A stretch of 64,000 nt of DNA from Micromonospora sp. DSM 45708 (GTDB lineage: Bacteria > Actinomycetota > Actinomycetes > Mycobacteriales > Micromonosporaceae): positions 3,472,001 through 3,536,000 of the forward strand of contig NZ_CP154796.1 of the NCBI RefSeq assembly GCF_039566955.1, given 5' to 3'. Of the stretch, positions 48,381-55,766 are shown piece after piece. Position numbers and translations under genes: made by a program. Every line of letters starts with the position of its first letter. The first letter of the stretch is position 1. The notes under the pieces are model-generated. The model made no database searches. It had not been told where the DNA came from and was given only the letters and a program-made list of their open reading frames with translations.

Positions 48381-50123
48381 GAGGTCCTCGGCGGCGATGG
48401 CCTCGGTCTGGATCACCCGGTCGCGCACCCGCCGGGCCGCGTCGCCGTCCGTCATCAGGCCGCGCAGGTCGGCCAGCGCCGGCTCGGGCACGTCCAGCGG
48501 GACGGCCGGGTCCACCACCGCCTCCAGCACGCTCGGCCGGTCCGCGGCGAGCACCTCGTCCCAGGCCGGTCCGATCAGGTCCGGCCGGTCCACCCGGACA
48601 CCGTGCAGCCCCAGCAGCCGGGCCCATCCGGCGTACGGCACGTCGGGTCGCCGGTCGCCCGGCGTACGCCCGCCACCGACGCCCGACTGGTCGCGGTTGT
48701 TGAGCACCAGCACCACCAGCCGGGGATCGGCCCACCGCGTCCAGTGGTGCGCCACGGTGATCAGCTCGGCGAGGCCGTTGAGCTGCATCGCGCCGTCGCC
48801 GAGCAGCGCCAGCACCGGCTGGTCCGGACAGGCCAGCTTGGCGGCCACCGCGTACGGCAACGCGCAGCCCATCGAGCCGAGCGTGCCGCAGAGCCGGGCC
48901 TGCACCCCGGGCGGCAACTCCACCTGGCGCGCGTACCAGTAGATGACCGAGCCGACGTCGACGGCGATCGCGGCACGCCGCGGCAGCCGGGCGGACAGCT
49001 CGCGGAGCACGAGTTGCGGGTTGAGTGGCTCGGCCGGGGCGGCGGCACGGTCGGCGGCGAGCGTCCGCCAGCGGTCCACCGCGCGCTCCACCACGCCACG
49101 CCACTGCGCGTGGGGTCGTTCCGGCACCCGGGCCAGCAGCGCCCGCAGCGTCTCGGCGGCGTCGCCGACCAGCGGCACGTCGACCGGGTAGCGGGTGCCG
49201 ATCCGCCGGCCGTCGATGTCGATCTGGATGGTGCGCACCTGGCCGGGCAGCGGGAACCAGTCGGTCCACGGATCGTTCGTGCCGACCAGCAGCAGCGTGT
49301 CGCAGCCGCCCATGAGCTGGGCGGCGGCGGTGGTGCCGACCTCGCCGAGCACGCCGGTGTGAAACGGCAGCCGCTCGTCCAGCACCGGCTTGCCGAGCAG
49401 TGACGTGGCCACGCCCGCGCCGAGCCGGTCGGCGAGCGCGACGACCTCGCCGGCCGCGCCGTGCGCCCCCTGGCCGACCAGCACGGCCACCCGCTGCCCG
49501 CCGCTGAGCAGGGAGGCGGCGGCGTCCAGGTCGGCGTCGTGCGGCAGCACCCGGGCCAGCGGCTCGCCGGGCGTCGCGGTGATGACGCCGGCGGTCGGTG
49601 GCAGCCGGTCGGGCACGGGCGTCACCTGCAACGCCCGGGGCAGCACCACGCAGGTCGGGCTACGGGTCGCCGCCGCGGTCCGGAACGCCTGGTCCAGCAG
49701 CGCCGGCACCTGGTCGGGGCTGCGGCCGTAGCGGACGAACTGGTTGCACACGTCGCCGAAGAGCCGGCTCAGTCCGATCTCCTCGTGCGCCCCGCCGAGC
49801 GGTCCGCTGACGTCCTCGCCGATGATCGCCACCACCGGCTTGCTGTCCAGTTTGGCGTCGTAGAGGCCGTTGAGCAGGTGCACCGCGCTGGGCCCCTGGG
49901 TGGCCAGGCACACCCCGATCCCGCCGGTGAACTTGGCGTGGCCGGTGGCCATGTAGGCGGCGGTCTCCTCGTGCCGGGCCGGCACGAACGCCGGGTCGCC
50001 GCCGGCGGCGTCGAGCGCGGCCACCAGCGGGGCGAGCGCCGCGCCGGGATAGCCGAAGGCGCGCGGCACCCGCCAGGCCCGCAGGCGCTCGACCACCAGG
50101 TCGGCGACGGTACGGTCAGCCAT
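48375..50123 (-). CDS. Thiamine-diphosphate-dependent enzyme (pyruvate oxidase / acetolactate synthase-like)
   Basis: A 582-aa ThDP enzyme. The activating Glu lies in FVPARHEETAAYMATGHAKF (about 47-66), the central domain has VLVGQGAHGAAGEVVALADR, and the ThDP motif is ALLGDGAMQLNGLAELITVA followed by VLVLNNRDQSGVGGG. Domain order (PYR, central, PP) and length fit the pyruvate oxidase/acetolactate synthase group. Reaction not assignable, although the gene-neighbour eRF1-like protein overlaps by 8 bp, so it is not a biosynthetic AHAS operon. Confidence 0.9.
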   Translation of the reverse strand: MADRTVADLVVERLRAWRVPRAFGYPGAALAPLVAALDAAGGDPAFVPARHEETAAYMATGHAKFTGGIGVCLATQGPSAVHLLNGLYDAKLDSKPVVAIIGEDVSGPLGGAHEEIGLSRLFGDVCNQFVRYGRSPDQVPALLDQAFRTAAATRSPTCVVLPRALQVTPVPDRLPPTAGVITATPGEPLARVLPHDADLDAAASLLSGGQRVAVLVGQGAHGAAGEVVALADRLGAGVATSLLGKPVLDERLPFHTGVLGEVGTTAAAQLMGGCDTLLLVGTNDPWTDWFPLPGQVRTIQIDIDGRRIGTRYPVDVPLVGDAAETLRALLARVPERPHAQWRGVVERAVDRWRTLAADRAAAPAEPLNPQLVLRELSARLPRRAAIAVDVGSVIYWYARQVELPPGVQARLCGTLGSMGCALPYAVAAKLACPDQPVLALLGDGAMQLNGLAELITVAHHWTRWADPRLVVLVLNNRDQSGVGGGRTPGDRRPDVPYAGWARLLGLHGVRVDRPDLIGPAWDEVLAADRPSVLEAVVDPAVPLDVPEPALADLRGLMTDGDAARRVRDRVIQTEAIAAEDLV

Positions 50124-51240
50124 CGCCCCGCCCCGGGGTGCCGGCGTCGACGTAGCGCAGCACCGCGCCGACCCCGTCGGTCAGTTCCGGTGCCTCCTCC
50201 GGCGCGAGCACGGTCAGCTCCGCGTCGGTGCCGATCAGCGCGCGCAGCAGCGCGGCGTCGGCGCGTACCTTCTGCGGGTCGGCCACCGACATGTCCGCCA
50301 ACTGCGCCGGGTCGGTGGCGATCTCGGTCGGCTCGGGGCCGACCCACAGCTCGCCGTCGGCGGACGCGTCGTCGACGATCAGCATGGTGTCGACCTGGTT
50401 GCGTTGCAGCGCGGCGACCACCGCGTCGAGCCCGGCGCCGACGTCCTCCTGCACGCCGAACCGGTCCAGCGCGGCGGCGATCCGTCGGTCGGCCACCTCG
50501 GCGATGGTCTGCACCGTGAGGTCGTCCATCAGCGTGTCCTCCGCGCCGCCGGCCCGGGAGCCGGCGTCGGTGCGGACCAGCACGTCCTGCCAGCGTTCGG
50601 GGAGCTGGGCGGCGATCATGCCGGTGGCCCGGATGTCGCCGGCCACCACGACCACGTCGGCGCCGACGCGGTCGGCCAGCTCGGCGGTGGCCGCGGCGGC
50701 GTCGCCGGCGTTGTGGTGCCACGCCTCCATGGCGGCCCGCTGGTAGCGGGACTGCGACCAGCCGCCCGGCTGCACCCGGCGCAGTTGCCGGCTCTGCCGG
50801 CCCTTCACCCGGGCCCGCCGGGGCACCCCGCCGGCGCTGACCGCCGTCGCGTCCGCGCCGGTGCGGTCGGCCAGCACCCGCACCCAGGCCACCTGCTCGC
50901 CGCGCTGGGCGACCAGCGGCATGGTGTGCGGCAGCGCGGCCCAGGTGGCCAGGTCGTGCAACGGTGGCGCGGAGAGGTACTCGGTGAGCACCACCCGGCC
51001 CCGGCTGGCGAAGACCGCGATGCCGTAGTCACCGGGCATCGGATCGTGCCGGCGCACCACCTCCTCCACCGCCTCGACGGTGACCTGATCGGCGCCCTGG
51101 GCCAGCAGGTCCCCTTTCAGGGCCCGCCAGCGCAGGTCGACCTGCGGGCGCGAGTCGTGGGTGTCCCGGGAGGCGTCCAGGTACACCGAACACCAGGGCC
51201 CGGGACGGTCGTAGAGCGGGCGCAGGAAGGACAGCTGCAT
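50116..51240 (-). CDS. baeRF2-type (eRF1/Vms1-like) protein
   Basis: A 374-aa protein resembling bacterial eRF1-like families. WCSVYLDASRDTHDSRPQVD at the start, YGIAVFASRGRVVLTEYLSA, VPRRARVKGRQSRQLRRVQP, YQRAAMEAWHHNAGDAAAAT and DVVVVAGDIRATGMIAAQLP are characteristic. Eukaryotic relatives act in release of stalled peptides; a ribosome link for this protein is inference. Its end overlaps the ThDP gene by 8 bp. A GGGTAT-type -10 lies 31 bp upstream. Confidence 0.83.
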   Translation of the reverse strand: MQLSFLRPLYDRPGPWCSVYLDASRDTHDSRPQVDLRWRALKGDLLAQGADQVTVEAVEEVVRRHDPMPGDYGIAVFASRGRVVLTEYLSAPPLHDLATWAALPHTMPLVAQRGEQVAWVRVLADRTGADATAVSAGGVPRRARVKGRQSRQLRRVQPGGWSQSRYQRAAMEAWHHNAGDAAAATAELADRVGADVVVVAGDIRATGMIAAQLPERWQDVLVRTDAGSRAGGAEDTLMDDLTVQTIAEVADRRIAAALDRFGVQEDVGAGLDAVVAALQRNQVDTMLIVDDASADGELWVGPEPTEIATDPAQLADMSVADPQKVRADAALLRALIGTDAELTVLAPEEAPELTDGVGAVLRYVDAGTPGRGDG

Positions 51241-51271
51241 GCTCGACCCCTTTCCAGCTCGGCCGCACGCA

Positions 51272-51296
51272 TACCCGCGCCCCGGCCGATGTCACC
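51272..51296 (-). promoter_or_regulatory. Possible SigB/F-like promoter of the baeRF2-ThDP operon
   Basis: On the minus strand GGGTAT (-10; core 51276-51272) is perfect, with GGTG at 51296-51293 in place of GTTT (16-base spacer). Start at 51240. Confidence 0.45.
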
Positions 51297-51392
51297 TTCC
51301 GGTCGGTCGGGCGTGACCGTTCGTTCATTCACGTCGTTCAACCTGAAGGACCGATACCATCTGTGCACGGAACGGAACTCTCGGTGGTGAAC

Positions 51393-51932
51393 ATGGACAC
51401 GGAGCTACACACCCGGCGCGTCGTCCGACCGACGGAACGCATCGTCACCGGGCGGCTGGTCCGGCTCATGGAGGGGTACGCCCGCGAGGTGCGCGTGGGC
51501 CAGCCGGTGCTGGTCACGGTGTTGACCGCGGCGGGTGTGGTGGGGCTGCTGCTGCGGGTGGTCCGCGCGTTGCTCAGCAGCGGCGGCGGCGGCGCCAAAC
51601 GCAGCTTCAAGGACCTGAAGAAGGGGCCCGAGTTCCTGGTCACCCCGGTGCGGGTGCGAGACGCCGCCGACCGGCTGGTCGAGGTCGAGCTGCACGGCCA
51701 CCTGCCGCAGAGCGCGCTGCACCCCGGCGATCACGTGCAGCTCACGCTGCGTCCGCAACGTGACCCGGACCTGCCGCCCCGGATCGAGCGGATCGTCAAC
51801 CTGACCACCGGGCAGCTGCTCACCCCGCGTACCGCGACGCTCTGGTCGCACCTGGGCCCGGCGCTGCTGCTCCAGGCGACGCTCGGCGTCGTCCTGGTGC
51901 TCGGCGTGGCCGCCTGCTCCGCGCTGACCTGA
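51393..51932 (+). CDS. Hypothetical protein with two membrane segments
   Basis: A 179-aa protein. ATG at 51393 is preferred (ggtgg upstream), although GTGs at 51363, 51384 and 51387 are in frame. A short N-terminal part precedes VLVTVLTAAGVVGLLLRVV (first span). A soluble beta-rich region (EFLVTPVRVRDAADRLVEVE, SALHPGDHVQLTLRPQRDP) with an OB-like look follows, then the C-terminal span LLLQATLGVVLVLGVAACSA. No family is recognised. Confidence 0.7.
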   Translation: MDTELHTRRVVRPTERIVTGRLVRLMEGYAREVRVGQPVLVTVLTAAGVVGLLLRVVRALLSSGGGGAKRSFKDLKKGPEFLVTPVRVRDAADRLVEVELHGHLPQSALHPGDHVQLTLRPQRDPDLPPRIERIVNLTTGQLLTPRTATLWSHLGPALLLQATLGVVLVLGVAACSALT

Positions 51933-51978
51933 AAGGCGGGGCCTGCTCTTCACGCATTCGGCAGCGCAGGGGCCCCTG

Positions 51979-52326
51979 TCAACCGCCGACGCGCGTGACC
52001 GTGCGCCCGGTGGGGGCGGTGACGGGAGCGGCGAGCAGGCCGCGGCGGCGGGCCCAGCGCTCGAAGACCACGGTGGCGAACGGCGGCACGGCGCTGGCCA
52101 ACGCCAGCCCGGTCTGCACCAACGACCAGCGGCACCGCCGGGCCACCACGAGGACCAGCAGCCCGTACGCGACGAAGAGCGCGCCGTGCACGGGGCCGAA
52201 CACCTGCACGCCGAGTTCGTTGCGCGGCGGCCCGTACTTGACCGCCATGCCGGCCAGCAGCGCCGCCCAGGAGCACGCCTCGGCGATCGCCGCCCACACG
52301 AACGCCCGGATCCACCCGTCGCGCAT
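51979..52326 (-). CDS. DUF3817-family membrane protein
   Basis: A 115-aa integral membrane protein with three spans: AFVWAAIAEACSWAALLAGM, VQVFGPVHGALFVAYGLLVL and TGLALASAVPPFATVVFE. The central FGPVHGALFVAY is the DUF3817 signature, and NELGV and KYGPPRN flank it. Function is unknown. ATG at 52326 follows gaaggagtgg. It is divergent from the glutamate-cysteine ligase-like gene. Confidence 0.87.
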   Translation of the reverse strand: MRDGWIRAFVWAAIAEACSWAALLAGMAVKYGPPRNELGVQVFGPVHGALFVAYGLLVLVVARRCRWSLVQTGLALASAVPPFATVVFERWARRRGLLAAPVTAPTGRTVTRVGG

Positions 52327-52390
52327 CAACCACTCCTTCGTTCAACCGGCGGCAATGGTAGCCGGCCCGGCGGTGACCAGGCGTTAGAAG

Positions 52391-52426
52391 GGGCCCCGCC
52401 GGTGCAGAAGGAGTCAGGCGGGGCCC
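52391..52426. repeat. ggggcccc-type hairpin in a divergent region
   Basis: gggccccgcc (52391-52400) pairs perfectly with ggcggggccc (52417-52426). It resembles the terminators at 31539 and 43934 but lies between two divergent genes, where a terminator is not expected. Confidence 0.7.
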
Positions 52427-52545
52427 GCTCCTCACAACGGGGGTCACCAGGGCCGGTTCGGGGTACAGAAAGGGTTCCTTAGACCTTTTCCTGACCCGTC
52501 ACTCCGTGCGAGGTTGGGAAGACCAACGGTGACAAGGCGGTGACC

Positions 52546-54024
52546 ATGGGCGAGGACGTCGGCGCACGCACCTTCAGCCGGGAGGATCGGGCCCGCTACC
52601 GGGAGAAGGTCCGGCGCTGCCTGGACGTCTTCGCGGAGATGCTGCGCGAGTCCCGCTTCGACGTGGAGCGGCCGATGACCGGCCTGGAGATCGAGCTGAA
52701 CCTGGTCGACGAGCGGTTCGACCCGGCGATGCGCAACGCCGACGTGCTGGCGGCGATCGCCGACGAGGCGTTCCAGACCGAGCTGGGCCAGTTCAACGTG
52801 GAGATCAACGTGGCGCCGCGCCGGCTCGCCGGCACCGGCACCGCCCAGTTCGAGGAGCACGTGCGGGCCAGCCTCAACGCCGCCGAGGAGAAGGCCCGGA
52901 CGGTCGGCGCGCACATGGTGATGATCGGTGTCCTGCCGACGCTGCGCCCGGAGCACCTGACCGCCGACTCGCTCTCCGCCAACCCCCGGTACGCGCTGCT
53001 CAACGAGCAGATCTTCGCCGCGCGCGGAGAGGACCTGCCGATCGCGATCAGCGGGGTGGAGCGGCTGGCCACCACCGCCGACACCATCACCCCGGAGGCG
53101 GCCTGCACCAGCACCCAGTTCCACCTCCAGGTGAGCCCGGCGCAGTTCGCCGACTACTGGAACGCGGCCCAGGCCATCGCCGGCATCCAGGTGGCGCTCG
53201 GCGCGAACTCGCCGCTGTTCTTCGGCCGGGAACTGTGGCGGGAGACCCGCATCCCGCTGTTCCAGCAGGCCACCGACACCCGGGCGGAAGAGATAAAGGC
53301 CCAGGGGGTACGCCCGCGGGTGTGGTTCGGGGAGCGCTGGATCACCTCGGTGTTCGACCTGTTCGAGGAGAACGTCCGCTACTTCCCGGCGCTGCTGCCG
53401 GTGTGCGACCCGGAGGACCCGGCGACGACGCTGGCCAGCGGCGGTGTGCCGAAGCTCGCCGAGTTGCGCCTGCACAACGGCACCATCTACCGCTGGAACC
53501 GGCCGGTCTACGACGTGCTGCGCGGTCGCCCGCACCTGCGGGTGGAGAACCGGGTGCTGCCGGCCGGCCCGACTGTGCTGGACACGGTGGCCAACGGCGC
53601 GTTCTACTTCGGGCTGGTGCGGGCGCTGGCCGAGTCGGACCGGCCGCTCTGGTCGCAGATGTCGTTCAGCGCCGCCGAGGAGAACTTCAACACCTGCGCC
53701 CGGCACGGCATCGACGCCCAGGTGTTCTGGCCCGGCCTGGGCTACCTGCCGGTGACCGAGCTGGTGCTGCGCCGGCTGCTGCCGATGGCCCACCAGGGGC
53801 TCGACCGGTGGGGCCTGGACCCGGCCGAGCGGGACCGGCTGCTCGGCATCGTCGAGCAGCGCTGCCTGACCGGCCGCAACGGGGCCACCTGGCAGGTGGA
53901 GACGCTGCACCGGCTGGAGTCCGCCGACCACCTGGACCGGCCGGCCGCGCTGCGCGAGGTGGTCCGCCACTACGTCGACCTGATGCACAGCAACCGCCCC
54001 GTGCACGAGTGGCCTATCCCCTGA
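52546..54024 (+). CDS. Glutamate-cysteine ligase-like protein
   Basis: A 492-aa protein of the carboxylate-amine/glutamate-cysteine ligase superfamily. MTGLEIELNLVDERFDPAMRN carries the first metal/glutamate-binding acids, LGQFNVEINVAPRRL the next, TSTQFHLQVSPAQFADYWNA the His/Gln strand, and LRVENRVLPAGPTVLDTVAN the Arg/Glu region. Because mycothiol, not glutathione, is expected here, it may make another gamma-glutamyl compound (EgtA-like or unknown). ATG at 52546 is favoured by aaggcgg over GTG 52540. Confidence 0.85.
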   Translation: MGEDVGARTFSREDRARYREKVRRCLDVFAEMLRESRFDVERPMTGLEIELNLVDERFDPAMRNADVLAAIADEAFQTELGQFNVEINVAPRRLAGTGTAQFEEHVRASLNAAEEKARTVGAHMVMIGVLPTLRPEHLTADSLSANPRYALLNEQIFAARGEDLPIAISGVERLATTADTITPEAACTSTQFHLQVSPAQFADYWNAAQAIAGIQVALGANSPLFFGRELWRETRIPLFQQATDTRAEEIKAQGVRPRVWFGERWITSVFDLFEENVRYFPALLPVCDPEDPATTLASGGVPKLAELRLHNGTIYRWNRPVYDVLRGRPHLRVENRVLPAGPTVLDTVANGAFYFGLVRALAESDRPLWSQMSFSAAEENFNTCARHGIDAQVFWPGLGYLPVTELVLRRLLPMAHQGLDRWGLDPAERDRLLGIVEQRCLTGRNGATWQVETLHRLESADHLDRPAALREVVRHYVDLMHSNRPVHEWPIP

Positions 54025-54084
54025 CCGGCCGGGGTCGCGCCCGGCCGCCAGGGTGCGGCATGCCGTCGCCGGTTACCCGACCGG

Positions 54085-54693
54085 TCAGCCGGCGACCGCG
54101 GTGAACGTGAGCGCGCCGACGACGGCCAACGGCAGCGCCACGGCGGCGGTGAGCAGTCGCGCCCGGGCGGCGCGGGCGACGAGCAGGACCACGAGCGCGG
54201 CGAGCGCGAGGTCGATGATCACGTTCCACCACGCGCCCGGGTAGCCGGAGCGGGCCTTGCCGACGAAACGCAGCGCCTCCTCGACGAACACCGCCGCCGG
54301 CAGCGCGGTGCCGACGACCCGCCGCCAGCCGACGAGGTGGGCCCAGGTGCCGGCGACGCCGAACACCACGCCGGCGAGCACGCCGAACGCCATCCACAGC
54401 AGCGCGGCAGGCGCGGCGATCACGGCGAGGTCGTCGCCTTGGAGCAGCGCCGCCGCCAGGTAGTAGCTGGGTACGGCGACGACCAGCAGGACGGTGGCGG
54501 CCACGGCGGCCCGCAGCGCGCCCGCCCGGGCCCACCAGCCCAGCGCGAACGCGGCGACCGCCCAGGTGGCGGTGGAGTTGCCGAGTTCGGCGAACGGGTA
54601 GGGCACCAACGAGATCCAGACGAAGTCGAGGAACCCGAGCAGGAAACCGGCGACGGGGGCGACGAGCGTCAGTGCGCGACGGGTGGGCGGCAT
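54085..54693 (-). CDS. Hypothetical membrane protein
   Basis: A 202-aa membrane protein with about six hydrophobic spans (LTLVAPVAGFLLGFLDFVW, ATWAVAAFALGWWARAG, AAVAATVLLVVAVPSYYLAA, AALLWMAFGVLAGVVFGVAG, LALAALVVLLVARAA, LPLAVVGALTFTAVAG). ATG 54693 is taken; ATG 54705, inside a palindrome, would add four residues. No Shine-Dalgarno is seen, so a leaderless transcript is possible. Function is unknown. Confidence 0.75.
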   Translation of the reverse strand: MPPTRRALTLVAPVAGFLLGFLDFVWISLVPYPFAELGNSTATWAVAAFALGWWARAGALRAAVAATVLLVVAVPSYYLAAALLQGDDLAVIAAPAALLWMAFGVLAGVVFGVAGTWAHLVGWRRVVGTALPAAVFVEEALRFVGKARSGYPGAWWNVIIDLALAALVVLLVARAARARLLTAAVALPLAVVGALTFTAVAG

Positions 54694-54700
54694 GGCGACG

Positions 54701-54717
54701 AGCATACTCAGTATGCT
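54701..54717. promoter_or_regulatory. Perfect inverted repeat at the start of the membrane-protein gene
   Basis: agcatact-c-agtatgct (54701-54717) is a perfect 8-bp-arm palindrome overlapping the likely start region. It is of the form bound by PadR- or GntR-type repressors. The regulator is not identified. Confidence 0.6.
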
Positions 54718-54718
54718 G

Positions 54719-54868
54719 TCAGCGCATCGCCGCCAGGGTCGCCGCCGCGGCACCGGCCACCAGCGCGTCGTCCGGGGTCGCGTCCCGGTCGGCCCGGGTG
54801 GTGAGCACCGCCAGCCGGCCGGAACGCCGGCCCGGATCAGGTCCGCCGCTCCGCCCCCCGGGTGGCAC
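54719..54868 (-). CDS. Small ORF coupled to the decayed regulator
   Basis: GTG 54868 starts four bases after the stop of the truncated regulator. The 49-codon frame (VPPGGRSGGPDPGRRSGRLA, then VLTTRADRDATPDDALVAGA and AAATLAAMR) has strong G/C third-position bias and a protein-like end. It may be a companion gene of the regulator or a remnant. No family is recognised. Confidence 0.45.
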   Translation of the reverse strand: MPPGGRSGGPDPGRRSGRLAVLTTRADRDATPDDALVAGAAAATLAAMR

Positions 54869-54872
54869 CCGT

Positions 54873-55616
54873 TCACCGGGTCAGGCCGACCAGGGTCGCC
54901 AGGCGGGCCACGTCGGGTGGCGCCGGGTGGGCACGGGCGATCTCCGCGACGACGGTACGCGCCACCGGCCGCAGCCGAACCTCGGCCGGCGCGATACCGT
55001 CCGCCTCCACCAGCGCCCGGCCGGCTCCGCGAAGATCGCCCACCCGGAGGTACGCCCGCGCTGCGTCCACCAGGTAGGCAGCCCGGAACTCGGTTGGCAG
55101 ACGTCGCCACGCCTCCCGCCGGAGCACCCGCTCGTGCCGGCACACCGCTTCCCCGGCGTCACCCGACTCCACCGCCGCCACCACGCGGGCCAACTCGACG
55201 GCGACCGGCCCGAACCCGCACCCCTGCGGTTCGTCCCCGGATGGACGTCGCCCGGCCAGCTCAGCGGCCCGGTCCAGCAACTCGTCCGAGCGGCCGACCT
55301 CGCCACAGCCGGCGGCGGCGAGGGCGGCCTGGATCAGTAACGGTCCGTGCGAGTCGCTCACCGGTTCGGCAGCAACCGTCACGGTTAGGGCCAGCTGGTT
55401 GCGGCCCAATGCCCGGAGCGCCTCCCCCACGCAAGCGACGGCCCGGACCGACAGCGCCGGGTCGTCAGCCACCCCGGCCACCGCGCGGTCGGCGGCCAGC
55501 CAGCCCAGATCCGCCTCCCCCAGCTTGACCAGCACCGACGAGGCGATCCGGTGCGCCTGCCCGAGCAGCTCCGGCGCGGCCCGGTGCAGCCCTACGCGGG
55601 ACGCCGTCCGATGCCC
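54873..55616 (-). pseudogene. 5'-truncated XRE/TPR-type regulator remnant
   Basis: The frame encodes about 245 residues of helical TPR-like sequence (HRAAPELLGQAHRIASSVLV, ADRAVAGVADDPALSVRAVA, ARAYLRVGDLRGAGRALVEA, ARTVVAEIARAHPAPPDVAR), as in the C-terminal part of actinomycete helix-turn-helix/TPR regulators (usually about 400 aa). Upstream the frame hits a TGA (55617-55619) and no HTH-coding sequence follows in any frame, so the DNA-binding half is lost. A short protein from GTG 55535 is still possible. Confidence 0.7.
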
Positions 55617-55766
55617 TCACGTCGCGGACAGCAGTGAGTCGTTTGCGCCGTCAAGTTGGCAGGCGCCTCGACCGCATGCCCCGGCCCAGGCCAAGGCGCA
55701 CCTGGGCCAGAACACGCACCACGCCCAGATCCGGCGCCGGAAGTCCCGGGCCCCTGGCCGGGCAGC

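Noticed and set aside
48319-49269. Extension of the diiron-type protein to about 665 residues by an upstream frame
   Set aside because: The extra part is antisense-like noise inside the ThDP enzyme gene. A TTG with a gggagg Shine-Dalgarno at 48318 gives a protein of normal family size.
51934-51978. Hairpin aggcggggcctgc / gcgcaggggcccct between convergent genes
   Set aside because: Pairing is broken by several bulges. It may be a degenerate member of the ggggcccc terminators, but I could not support a confident stem.
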